Shown piece by piece: positions 37,932 to 46,544 of a stretch of 64,000 nucleotides of DNA. Made by a program: the position numbers and the translations under genes. The DNA is from Nostoc sp. FACHB-152 (lineage in GTDB: Bacteria > Cyanobacteriota > Cyanobacteriia > Cyanobacteriales > Nostocaceae): NCBI RefSeq assembly GCF_014697475.1, contig NZ_JACJRV010000012.1, forward strand, positions 1-64,000. Direction: 5' to 3'. How positions within the stretch are numbered: position 1 is the stretch's first letter; each line of letters starts with the position of its first letter. The notes below the pieces were generated by a model that saw only the letters and a list, made by a program, of their open reading frames with translations, was not told the origin of the DNA and did no database searches.

Positions 37932-40346
37932 CTAAGAATTAGCACCACGAAGACGTTCAAGATTTTCCCTACATATAACTGTATGAGGATGATTAACACC
38001 TAATTGTTGCTCATAAATTGCCAAAGCTTGGAGATACAAAGGTTCTGCTTCGGCGTACCTTCCTTGGGATTTGTAGAGATAAGCCAAGTTGTTGAGGCTA
38101 GAGGCAACGTCGGGATGTTCTTCTCCCAGCAGGCGTTTTCTCATTGCCAAAGCTTGGAGATACAAGGGTTCAGCTTCGGTGTACCTTCCTTGGGAGTAGT
38201 AGAGTGCAGCCAAGTTGTTGAGGCTAGAGGCAACGTCAGGATGTTCTTCTCCCAGCTGGCTTTTATACAGTGCTAAAGCTTGAAGATACAAAGGTTTGGC
38301 TTCAGCGTACCTTCCTTGGAAATCGTAGAGTAGTGCTAAGTTGTTGAGGCTAATGGCAACGTCGGGATGTTCTTCTCCCAGCAGGTGTTTTCTCATTGCC
38401 AAAGCTTGGAGATACAAGGGTTCGGCTTCAGCGTACCTTCCTTGGGAGTAGTAGAGTACAGCCAAGTTGTCGAGGCTAGCAGCAACGTCGGGATGTTCTT
38501 CTCCCAGCAGGCTTTTATACAGTGCTAAAGCTTGAAGATACAAAGGTTCGGCTTCGCTGTACCTTCCCTGGAATTTGTAGAGATAAGCCAAGTTGTTGAG
38601 GCTAGCGGCAACGTTGGGATGTTTTTCTCCCAGCAGGCGTTTTCTCATTGCCAAAGCTTGGAGATACAAGGGTTCGGCTTCAGCGTACCTTCCTTGGGAG
38701 CCATAGAGTGCAGCCAAGTTGTTGAGGCTAGTGGCAACGTTGGGATGTTCTTCTCCCAGCAGGCGTTTTCTCATTGCCAAAGCTTGGAGATACAAGAGTT
38801 CGGCTTCAGCATACCTTCCTTGGGAATCGTAGAGTGCAGCCAAGTTGTTGAGGCTAGTGGCAACGTCGGGATGTTCTTCTCCTAAACGGTTTTTTACTGT
38901 CGATAAACACTGCATATGCCAAGGTTCTGCTAATACATACAAACCCTGTGCATTATAAAATCTACCTAAACCAACAAACACCCAAATTAAATCTTCATCT
39001 CTCAGCGCATCTATGAAATTTTCGGCAACTTCTTGGAGATGGGGAATAGCATCTTGCACTGAAGCGATAAATTCCAAAGTCATAGTTTGAGGAATTTCTT
39101 TTGCCTTTGCTACCATTGCTGCTGCAAAAGCTTGTTTGAGCTTGTTATTTGTGTTTATTTGAAAAAATTTCTGATGTAGCAACTTATTTAGAAATTTCTT
39201 AAAAAAGCCTATTACTCCTTTAGGTTGCTCTATCTTTAATGTTGTATTTAGTTTTCCTTTGAGAAACTGCCGAATTAAAGGATGAATTTGATAACAAGCA
39301 TCTTTATCTTCTAATCTTTGAATGAGATGACGCTTGTAAAGTTGCTTTCTGGCTTCGCTCAGATCTGCCTCTGCCCAATTTAGCAACTCACTGGTAGATT
39401 CTACCAATTGCCAAGGTATGACATTAGGAGCAAATAAACTCAACAAAGCACCCACAAGCTGAGTTTTTTCATCTAGTTCTTGCCAGCTTAATTCAAAGGC
39501 GGCTTTTACTCCTAGCTGTCCCTGTTCCAGTGCTTTATCTTCTAAATGTTGCGTCTTCAAGCGTTTTAACATTTCTGCTAAAGATAAATCTGGATCTTCA
39601 GCTAAATACTTTCCTACTAGTTCCAACCCTAAAGGCAAATATCCCAGCCATTTACACAATTCTTTAGCCGTTGTTTCTTCCCGTTGTATCCGTCGTTGTC
39701 TTACAAAAGCAGTTAGCAGTTCTAACGCTTTGATATGCGGGAGTACATCTAAGGAAATTTCCTGCACAAAATTGGGGTTGAGGTTGCGTAACCGGGTGGT
39801 GATGAGTACCCGAAAACGGTTCGCTGTCGGCTGTATTTCTTGCAGATGCTCTAAATTAGTGACATCATCTAATACTACCAACACCAAACCTTCGGATGGT
39901 TGCCAATGCTGCCAACACCACCGCGCTTGTTCTTGAGGGTTCAGCAGTTTTCCACCTAATTTTTCAGGTATTTCTTGCCCAATGTACAAGCCATAAAATT
40001 GCACAATGCTGGTTGCTAAATCCGATTCTCTCCCATTCAGCCAACAGATACCGCCAGGATAATCAGCTTCATGTTTTAACGCGTACTGGGTTGCTAATTC
40101 CGTTTTACCGACACCACCCATCCCAGCCACCGCCGAAATTGCCACTTTCCCCGACTGCTGCAATTCGTGATGTATCTTGGCAAGTTCATTTTCTCGCCCA
40201 ACAAACTTGATTGCGCCTTTGCGAATTAAATTATTGGGGATATTTGGTGGAGAATTTCGCTGTGATGACCCAATATTAATTGTTGGATTGTGAATGTTAG
40301 TCTCGCCACCCTTGATGTTTATCCCTTGCCAATTCTCGCTGGTCAT
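37932..40346 (-). CDS. NLR-type NB-ARC/TPR protein with N-terminal amyloid-like motif
   Basis: 804 residues. Residues 4-27 hold a Gly/Asn-rich motif (ENWQGINIKGG then a NPTxNxGS end), almost a copy of the C-terminus of the upstream neighbour. FVGRE (48-52) opens an NB-ARC domain: Walker A AGMGGVGKT (74-82), Walker B LVVLDDV, RVLITTR, and the GLPL-like YLPLGLEL. After a helical hinge, seven near-identical 42-residue TPRs (LGEEHPDVA..LNNLAALY) end the chain, with a degenerate one before. This is STAND/NLR architecture: the TPRs sense a ligand, NB-ARC oligomerises, and the N-terminal motif would nucleate the partner. Start overlaps the effector stop by ATGA. Confidence 0.9.
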   Translation of the reverse strand: MTSENWQGINIKGGETNIHNPTINIGSSQRNSPPNIPNNLIRKGAIKFVGRENELAKIHHELQQSGKVAISAVAGMGGVGKTELATQYALKHEADYPGGICWLNGRESDLATSIVQFYGLYIGQEIPEKLGGKLLNPQEQARWCWQHWQPSEGLVLVVLDDVTNLEHLQEIQPTANRFRVLITTRLRNLNPNFVQEISLDVLPHIKALELLTAFVRQRRIQREETTAKELCKWLGYLPLGLELVGKYLAEDPDLSLAEMLKRLKTQHLEDKALEQGQLGVKAAFELSWQELDEKTQLVGALLSLFAPNVIPWQLVESTSELLNWAEADLSEARKQLYKRHLIQRLEDKDACYQIHPLIRQFLKGKLNTTLKIEQPKGVIGFFKKFLNKLLHQKFFQINTNNKLKQAFAAAMVAKAKEIPQTMTLEFIASVQDAIPHLQEVAENFIDALRDEDLIWVFVGLGRFYNAQGLYVLAEPWHMQCLSTVKNRLGEEHPDVATSLNNLAALYDSQGRYAEAELLYLQALAMRKRLLGEEHPNVATSLNNLAALYGSQGRYAEAEPLYLQALAMRKRLLGEKHPNVAASLNNLAYLYKFQGRYSEAEPLYLQALALYKSLLGEEHPDVAASLDNLAVLYYSQGRYAEAEPLYLQALAMRKHLLGEEHPDVAISLNNLALLYDFQGRYAEAKPLYLQALALYKSQLGEEHPDVASSLNNLAALYYSQGRYTEAEPLYLQALAMRKRLLGEEHPDVASSLNNLAYLYKSQGRYAEAEPLYLQALAIYEQQLGVNHPHTVICRENLERLRGANS

Positions 40347-40822
40347 TTGCTGCCAAAGTTTAATGTGGGATTACTGATAGTATTCTCTCCACCTTTAATA
40401 TTTATACCTTGCCAATTCTCTACCGTTGTCGGACTTTGCGCTTTAATAGCTGCGGTTAACTCTGCAATAGCCTTTTTCAACTCAGGGTTATCTTGTGCAG
40501 CAGTGTTGACTTGATTTCCTAAAGCTTCTACAGCCTCCTTAATTTCCGGGTCTGCCTCTGCTGCTTTTTTTACATCTTCTACTAATACAGCTTCACCAAT
40601 ATCTTCTCGTTCTCCTGGTGGTAAAGCTGCTTGTGCGGCTGCGGTTTCTAAAGCTGCTGCTGTTGCGGGTGATTTAGCTTTAATAACTTCCTTAGCTTTG
40701 TCATAAATTGCATCTAAAGCTTTTTCCGTTGACCAATCAACGAATTTATTACCTATTAAAGCTAGAAGCGCGATCGCACCGACAGTAATTGGTTCCATAT
40801 AATTTGGTACGATATTAGACAA
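40343..40822 (-). CDS. putative cell-death effector with Bell/HeLo-like helical domain and C-terminal amyloid motif
   Basis: 159 residues. The N-terminus has a hydrophobic helix (ITVGAIALLALIGNKFVDW), then amphipathic helices with many Ala, Lys and Glu to about residue 130. Residues 135-158 are the motif ENWQGINIKGG...NPTLNFGS, matching 19 of 24 residues of the NLR's N-terminus by my count. A hydrophobic helical domain plus this C-terminal motif resembles the Bell/HeLo-like executors of amyloid-controlled cell death. The stop overlaps the NLR start (ATGA), so the pair is translationally coupled. Function is inferred from architecture. Confidence 0.8.
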   Translation of the reverse strand: MSNIVPNYMEPITVGAIALLALIGNKFVDWSTEKALDAIYDKAKEVIKAKSPATAAALETAAAQAALPPGEREDIGEAVLVEDVKKAAEADPEIKEAVEALGNQVNTAAQDNPELKKAIAELTAAIKAQSPTTVENWQGINIKGGENTISNPTLNFGSK

Positions 40823-40986
40823 TTAGAAGTAATTATAGTTATTTTTCTCAGTAAGCTTAGGTAGACAAAGGTAAAAGCTTAGTTGTGCAACAGTTTTTTG
40901 CCGCCAATCACGATATCTCTCATTCTCAGCCGGAATCTAGAAATAGTTTTTTAACAATATATTATGCGTTTGAGGTTTTGAACTTC

Positions 40987-41252
40987 ATTAATGAGTCTTT
41001 TAGCTCCTTTAATGAAGCTTGGAACTCCATTAATGAGCCTTGGAACTCCTTTAAAGAAGCTTTTAGCTTCTTTAATGAGTCTTTAATACTCATGAATGAG
41101 CCTTGGAACTCCACTAATGAGGCTTTTAGCTCCTTTAATAAGCCTTGGAACTCCACTAATGAGGCTTTTAGCTCCTTTAATAAGCCTTGGAACTCCATTA
41201 ATGAGGCTTTTAGCTCCTTTAATGAGCCTTTGATACTTGTGAATGAGTCTTG
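40987..41252. repeat. 21-bp minisatellite, twelve units plus a part
   Basis: Degenerate 21-bp units, e.g. TTTAATGAGCCTTGGAACTC type and GGCTTTTAGCTCC type, alternate head to tail. Because 21 is a multiple of three, both strands stay open: plus frame NEAFSSFNKPWNS-like, minus frame a heptad (KELKASLVEFQGLL-like) that would be a coiled coil. It is a true tandem repeat; whether it is translated is open. It sits 165 bp upstream of the effector/NLR operon. Confidence 0.85.
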
Positions 41253-41264
41253 ATGCTTAAACTA

Positions 41265-41834
41265 TCAATTTTTTCTATTAAAACTGCGATACTCCCAAGG
41301 ATTGGTAAACTGAGTATCACCCCAAATCCCGACTTTTTGCTGCTGTGCTTGTGCTTCGGCTTGCTGCACTATTTCTTTACTAGGACATTTATTTAAATAA
41401 GGACGATATACCTTAGCTAAACCTTCGCGCAATAAAACTTCCTGTACCAAAGTCCCATCTTTTAAGCGAACTTCCGCCACCTTTCTGCCATAGCGATCGC
41501 TATCTGTAATATTCAAGGTGACGTGATCGCCTGATTTCTGTACTAGTTGTTGCAAGCGTTCCTGTGCTTTTGCACCCCAACTAAATTGATTGCGATCACT
41601 ACTGCGTCTACTCTCCCTTTCTCTTTTAGAATGGGGTACTTCCGGCGCATCCATACAAGCAAAGCGCACATTAAATTTATTTCCTTTCGCATCCTTAACA
41701 GCTAACGTATCACCGTCGCTAACTCTCTCAACTAAATCGCCTGAAGGAGGAAACAAGCGATCGCAACTCCCCAAACCCAAAACCAAAATACTTATACTCA
41801 GCCAAATCCCCAATTGTCTCATCAACTTCTGCAT
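41265..41834 (-). CDS. thermonuclease-family (SNase-like) lipoprotein
   Basis: 189 residues. A signal sequence with a lipobox-like LGSC ends near residue 24. The staphylococcal-nuclease-type fold carries VSDGDTLAVKD, VRFACMDAPE, and DSDRYGRKVAEVRL, with the Asp/Arg/Glu catalytic set. It would be an outside-facing nuclease that degrades DNA or RNA. It lies just downstream of a minisatellite in opposite orientation to the minisatellite's plus frame. Confidence 0.92.
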   Translation of the reverse strand: MQKLMRQLGIWLSISILVLGLGSCDRLFPPSGDLVERVSDGDTLAVKDAKGNKFNVRFACMDAPEVPHSKRERESRRSSDRNQFSWGAKAQERLQQLVQKSGDHVTLNITDSDRYGRKVAEVRLKDGTLVQEVLLREGLAKVYRPYLNKCPSKEIVQQAEAQAQQQKVGIWGDTQFTNPWEYRSFNRKN

Positions 41835-42184
41835 CCAAACTCACCTAACTCTGATGCATGATATTAGCAATAGTTGATTTTGGCAGCAACTCTCAATCTT
41901 AAGTAACTAATACCAATTCCCTGTAAACTTGCACTAAATATTTACACCTGTATTCCTTAGCGTTCTACCCTTCGGGAAGCCACTTCGTGTCTATGCGTTC
42001 TTTGCGGTTCGTTTCAAAAAATTAATTGTATCAGTAGAAAAGCTTGCATATCATTATATTTTTCTTCATTAAATAACATTACAAAATTGAAATATGGTAT
42101 CCAATCAAACAAACATGAATATAAAATCGGACTCAATCTTTATATATACAAAATCCTTTGCTATCAACCAGCAATAAATTTGTT
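41835..42184. other. spacer with a small dispersed repeat
   Basis: 350 bp. At 41966-41994 there is a copy of the TACCCTTCGGGAAGCCAC small dispersed repeat. The rest is AT-rich and contains the promoter of the next gene. Confidence 0.6.
41966..41994. repeat. small dispersed repeat copy
   Basis: CTACCCTTCGGGAAGCCACT, the same core as 8647-8676 and the tRNA T-loop insertions. Confidence 0.6.
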
Positions 42185-43048
42185 ATGAAAAGAAATCAGA
42201 AATACCTATTATTTGCTTTTACTAGTGTTTCTTTATCTCTTGGATATTCCAGCTTATTCGCCACAGAAATTCATTTACGAAACGAATCATTAGCGCAATC
42301 AGAACCAACACAAAACGTCAATGAATACTTAGAAAAAAATAAACATGAAAGTTATAAATTTTTAAAACAACGATTAGATGCAGCGATTGAAGATGCCAAA
42401 AATCCGCAACCAAATGAAGTAGTTAATAAGCTTTGGGAATTAACACCCAATAACCCAAAAATCAAGACAAGAGAAAGAAACGGTAAAACTGAATTTTTAA
42501 TGGTGAGTTGGAAATATGTCAAAAACCCCAACGCAGATTGGAAATCAGGAACAAAAACAATAGATTATCAAACTTGGTTAACTGTATTTCCTGAAGTTAA
42601 AGACTTCTGTAATAAATGCAAAGGTATAGGTATTAATATTCCTGGCAATATTATGCTATCGCTGAGGTTACAGCAGTACTTAGGATTAATTTTAAATCGT
42701 AACTCTAATAAAACTCATTTTGTAGAAATGTGGGTTAAAGCCGAAGATTTAAGCAGACCATGTATTAACCCAGAAATAAATAACTCTAGTTGCCAAGTTT
42801 TACCTGTACCTGTGCCGAAAACTAACTCTGTTTTGTATGAGATTTACAAAAATTCCTACTCAAATGACAAAAAAGAATATTATCCTTGGACAGGGTTAGG
42901 TTACACCTATGATTGGGGAAATCCTCAAAAGCCGCACGTAGGTGCTAGCGAGTTTCTCATCAACCCCACCCCAGCCAAGCCAATAGAAGTAGAGGTTGTC
43001 TCAGTCACGCCAACGCTGGAATATTGTCATAATCAAAACTTAAAATAA
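42185..43048 (+). CDS. secreted protein, 287 aa, unknown
   Basis: From ATG 42185: MKRNQKYLLFAFTSVSLSLG is a Sec signal peptide. The mature chain has a coiled beginning (NVNEYLEKNKHESYKFLKQR), a CNKC pair at FCNKCKG, and two further cysteines (RPCIN, SSCQV), so disulfides are likely. The Shine-Dalgarno sequence is weak. No family is recognised. A dispersed palindrome follows the stop. Confidence 0.68.
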   Translation: MKRNQKYLLFAFTSVSLSLGYSSLFATEIHLRNESLAQSEPTQNVNEYLEKNKHESYKFLKQRLDAAIEDAKNPQPNEVVNKLWELTPNNPKIKTRERNGKTEFLMVSWKYVKNPNADWKSGTKTIDYQTWLTVFPEVKDFCNKCKGIGINIPGNIMLSLRLQQYLGLILNRNSNKTHFVEMWVKAEDLSRPCINPEINNSSCQVLPVPVPKTNSVLYEIYKNSYSNDKKEYYPWTGLGYTYDWGNPQKPHVGASEFLINPTPAKPIEVEVVSVTPTLEYCHNQNLK

Positions 43049-43072
43049 AAGAGACGTAAAATTTTACGTCTC
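43049..43072 (+). terminator. palindromic terminator candidate
   Basis: GAGACGTAAAA and TTTTACGTCTC form a perfect palindrome right after the stop of the secreted-protein gene. It belongs to the GAGACG palindrome type seen at 11106-11130. Confidence 0.55.
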
Positions 43073-43110
43073 TAAATAAGATGATGTAGCGATCGCTATT
43101 CAATCAAGTT

Positions 43111-44565
43111 TTATTTTGTTGAATTAGAATTTTCTCTTCTTTCCCTAACTTGTCGCAGCGTTTGGATTAGCGTTTGATTAGGTTTCTTAGAAGAAGATAG
43201 TTGATTTCTCTCAGTCTCTGTAGATGATGGTTTAACAGTAACTGACGGTGTTGGTTTAATATTATTAGCTGCCGGTGTAAACAATGGCAATGGTTTAGCA
43301 GTAGCCAATGGAGTAGGCGTTGGCTGACTACTATTGTTTACGGGTTTAGAAAATTGTGGAGTCGGTTCTAATGATGGTGTGATTCCTGGAGTCACCCCAG
43401 CAGTCTTGGTGCTATCTTGAAAACGCAGGCTAAATGGATAGCGGCTAATTTGTTGATTACCCTTCCAAGATTTACCCTTTAAATATTGTATTGATTTCAA
43501 CTTCAGTGCAGGGGAAAGCATTTTATCTTGGAATTTGAGATCCAACACTTTACCTTCTGGATCAACTACTAAAAAGCCTAAAACTGTACCTTCGACACCT
43601 GCTTTACTCACAGGAACCGTATCACGGATGACGGCTTTTTCTTCCGAATTGGGATATTGCTGCTGAAGTGCTTTTCTCAGTTCTGCGTAAGAATCAAGTT
43701 GAGCAATTTGCGTTTGGTCTGATGCTTTTATCGGCAAATTGGGTGTATTGATTGGTTGGAACTTGCGAATATTAGTTGTTGATGTTGTAATATTTCCAGT
43801 CTGAGAATTTGCAGCAATATTACTTGCAGAAGTCAGGTTTTGATTACCCGACATATTATTATTAAACTGCGTAGGTTGTGAAGTAATACTGTTATTTGCA
43901 GTTGTAATATTTGAGCTAGCAGCAGTATTTGGAATTGGACTATTCGCCAAATCTGAAGGTATCTTCGCAGAGGGTAGTTCTGGTAATTGTTGTACTGGTA
44001 GTGGTTGCCGTGTTTCTGGTATTACTTGCTTGTTATCAAAATTAGAAGGAACGACTGAAGTGAATCTTTGGCTATTAGCTTTCAAATCAGAGTTGTCAAA
44101 TCGAAAATTTTGTTTAGGAAGCTGTAACGACTGCCTTGTAGGTAATGAGGAGATGCGATAGTTATTAGAAGTTGTCGGTACAGGTGGCAATACTGGTTGT
44201 GTATAATACCCGCTTGGGGTTGGAGGCAATGGAGGTGCTACCAGACCAGGATTGTACAAGCTAGATGAAGGTACTTGCGGTTGTAAAGCTAGTTGCTGTT
44301 GGTTAGGAAATTTCGGCAGTTGTGGTTGTACGCCTACTTGAGGTGCGCCTGGAGTTTGCGGTAAGCGATTTTGATCAACTTGGCTTAATTCCAAAACGCC
44401 AACTGATCTTGATGCACTTTCATCTTTCGGTTTACTAGAATCTACTGGCATCAAAGGAACAATTAATGCTATAGCACCATGAATACCAACTGAGGCTATA
44501 GCTGCTATTCCAGTAGGCTGGCTTAAAATTTCTGGTATATTTTTTAGTATGGAGACGTAAGACAT
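43111..44565 (-). CDS. TonB-like protein, Pro-rich
   Basis: 484 residues. A membrane segment at the N-terminus (about residues 18-38: GIAAIASVGIHGAIALIVPL), then a long Pro/Gln/Asn-rich linker (residues 60-280), and a C-terminal part with LGFLVVDPEGKVLDLKFQ and SIQYLKGKSWKGN resembling the TonB C-terminal domain. It would transmit energy to outer-membrane receptors. No ExbB/ExbD genes or receptor lie beside it, so the assignment is tentative. The tail is again Pro/Ser/Thr-rich. Confidence 0.7.
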   Translation of the reverse strand: MSYVSILKNIPEILSQPTGIAAIASVGIHGAIALIVPLMPVDSSKPKDESASRSVGVLELSQVDQNRLPQTPGAPQVGVQPQLPKFPNQQQLALQPQVPSSSLYNPGLVAPPLPPTPSGYYTQPVLPPVPTTSNNYRISSLPTRQSLQLPKQNFRFDNSDLKANSQRFTSVVPSNFDNKQVIPETRQPLPVQQLPELPSAKIPSDLANSPIPNTAASSNITTANNSITSQPTQFNNNMSGNQNLTSASNIAANSQTGNITTSTTNIRKFQPINTPNLPIKASDQTQIAQLDSYAELRKALQQQYPNSEEKAVIRDTVPVSKAGVEGTVLGFLVVDPEGKVLDLKFQDKMLSPALKLKSIQYLKGKSWKGNQQISRYPFSLRFQDSTKTAGVTPGITPSLEPTPQFSKPVNNSSQPTPTPLATAKPLPLFTPAANNIKPTPSVTVKPSSTETERNQLSSSKKPNQTLIQTLRQVRERRENSNSTK

Positions 44566-45115
44566 AGCTGTTATCGTTCACTCGGCTCAGTTGCTGTTAA
44601 TTAGAAAACCAGTTTTATCTAGATCGCAAAAGTTGCGTACCACTAAAGATAATAACTTCTTACACTAAAACTCAACACGGCAATCTCACACTCTTATTGC
44701 AGTTTTTAATCTTTGATAATGACGCAATTTTATCTTTTCAAGTTGCACTTGCTAATCAGGCTTAAGGATTGTTACTAGTTGATTAAGGGTTATTTCTCAG
44801 ATATTTATACGAAACAAACTGACAGTAACAATAACTATCAGTACTAGCGATCGCATCGGTCTGAAGATATAATCATCTTTTTTTTTCAGACTAATTTATG
44901 AGCTTAATTGCTTTTTAGTCAATCGAGCTTGTGTTGTAGATGCTTAGTTTGCTTGTACATAAATCGCATATAAGTGACATCTTACCACATAAGCAAGTTT
45001 AAAACTGTGACTAAATTTGCTGTTTTTTCAATACATTGTGACAACCAAGACACTTATAATTCATGATGTTTTGATTGCAACATCTCATTCCAAAACCTTC
45101 TCAAATTGATTAAAA
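44566..45115. other. 550-bp divergent spacer
   Basis: No gene. It holds the promoters of the TonB-like gene (minus) and the lipase gene (plus). Mostly mixed AT-rich sequence with no clear repeat. Confidence 0.5.
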
Positions 45116-45811
45116 ATGCCTTTACCTACAGTTATTGTCCCTGGATATTTAGAAAGCGCGATCGCCTATCTTCCCCTAGAAAAATCCCTACAACAATTGG
45201 GATTTCCTACAGCCACAGTCCCACTACGACGACGCGACTGGTTTCCTACCGTAGGCGGCAAATCTGTAGCCCCCATTTTACGACTGTTAGACCAAACCGT
45301 GAAAAAAATCTTGCAGGAATCTCAAGGCACCCAAATCAACCTAATAGGACATTCAGCCGGTGGTTGGATTTCCCGGATTTATTTAGGCGAAAAGCCCTAC
45401 TCAGCACGTGGCGAACTTAACCCATCTGTTTGGAATGCTCACCCACAGGTTGCAACTCTAATTACTCTAGGTACACCCCACATTAGCCAAGAACGCTGGA
45501 CGCGCTGGAATCTTGACTTCGTGACTAATAACTATCCAGGGGCATTTTATCAAAATGTACATTACGTATGTATCGCTGGCAAAACCATCTTTGGGCAACG
45601 GCGGCCTGGTAGTTGGTTTGCATACAGCAGTTATCAGTTAACCTGTGGACAAGGTAACACCTGGGGAGATGGCATTACTCCTATTACCGCCGCCCATCTG
45701 GAAGGGGCAGAAAATCTAGTTATTGAAGGAGTGAGACACTCGCCCAGAAGCCCCGGAATTTGGTATGGCTCCCCAGAACCGCTAAAAGTTTGGGTAAAGT
45801 ATTTAATTTGA
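45116..45811 (+). CDS. lipase/alpha-beta hydrolase, PGAP1-like
   Basis: 231 residues. It starts MPLPTVIVPGYLESAI. INLIGHSAGGWISRIY is the nucleophile elbow (GHSAG), and TLITLGTPH and VIEGVRHSPRSPG carry the later acid/His region. The fold is that of class 2 and PGAP1-like lipases. It is likely a soluble acyl hydrolase. It lies upstream of a cytochrome b gene, with about 100 bp between. Confidence 0.87.
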   Translation: MPLPTVIVPGYLESAIAYLPLEKSLQQLGFPTATVPLRRRDWFPTVGGKSVAPILRLLDQTVKKILQESQGTQINLIGHSAGGWISRIYLGEKPYSARGELNPSVWNAHPQVATLITLGTPHISQERWTRWNLDFVTNNYPGAFYQNVHYVCIAGKTIFGQRRPGSWFAYSSYQLTCGQGNTWGDGITPITAAHLEGAENLVIEGVRHSPRSPGIWYGSPEPLKVWVKYLI

Positions 45812-45908
45812 AAATTTTATATTTATTTGAGAAATGTAAAAATATTTATATTAAGTTAGTTAAAATTAATAAAAATACATACTTAATAAAGAACAGGAGG
45901 GGTGAACC

Positions 45909-46544
45909 ATGCAAACCACCCAGTTCGATAGAATTTTGCGGCGACTCGCAACGATAATATCAGTCGTAATTCTGAGCCTGTGCTTGATTTATACAACCAC
46001 TGGCATTTTACTGTCTTTTTACTACGAACCAACAGCAGGTGGTGCTTACAATTCCTTGAGAATGATTAACACGGAAGTGCCGTATGGTTGGTTATTTTAC
46101 CGAACCCATGAGATTGCAGGCAATGCCGTAATTGCGATCGCCCTTGTACAGGTTGTAGTGATGTTTTTAGGGCGACAATTTAGTAAGAGTTGGCTAGTTG
46201 CCTGGGTTAGTGGTATTTTCCTCACCCTCAGCACCATCGGCCTAGATTGGACAGCCATGATTCTCGACTGGACACAACTAGGATACTGGCGTTTCAGCAT
46301 TGAACTGGGAACCATTGAAGCCATTCCCTTTATCGGTGGGCAATTGCGAAATATCCTCACTGGTGGAGGAGCGATTAGCAGCTTAACAGTTGAACATCTT
46401 TATGCCATCCACAGTTATTTGATTGCGGCTGCTACCTTAATTTTGGCTGTAGTGCATTTATTAGCCCTATTGTGGCAAGAACAAGAAATGTACACAGCAG
46501 ATAAATTGGATCAATTTCCCGAAGCTTCACTAGTAGAGAGTTGA
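45909..46544 (+). CDS. PetB-like cytochrome b N-terminal family protein
   Basis: 211 residues with four to five membrane spans. It carries His residues typical of diheme cytochrome b: YRTHEIAGNAVI, and a second His pair in EHLYAIHSYLIAA and VVHLLAL. TTTGILLSFYYEP is a hallmark of b6-type proteins. It lacks the partners petD or petC, so it is a stand-alone relative, perhaps in an alternative electron chain. The last 34 bp overlap the end of the antiporter gene on the other strand. The start has AGGAGGGG before it. Confidence 0.85.
   Translation: MQTTQFDRILRRLATIISVVILSLCLIYTTTGILLSFYYEPTAGGAYNSLRMINTEVPYGWLFYRTHEIAGNAVIAIALVQVVVMFLGRQFSKSWLVAWVSGIFLTLSTIGLDWTAMILDWTQLGYWRFSIELGTIEAIPFIGGQLRNILTGGGAISSLTVEHLYAIHSYLIAAATLILAVVHLLALLWQEQEMYTADKLDQFPEASLVES

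Noticed and set aside
37950-40200. Plus-strand open frames over the NLR gene
   Set aside because: They are antisense shadows of the TPR repeats and the NB-ARC domain.
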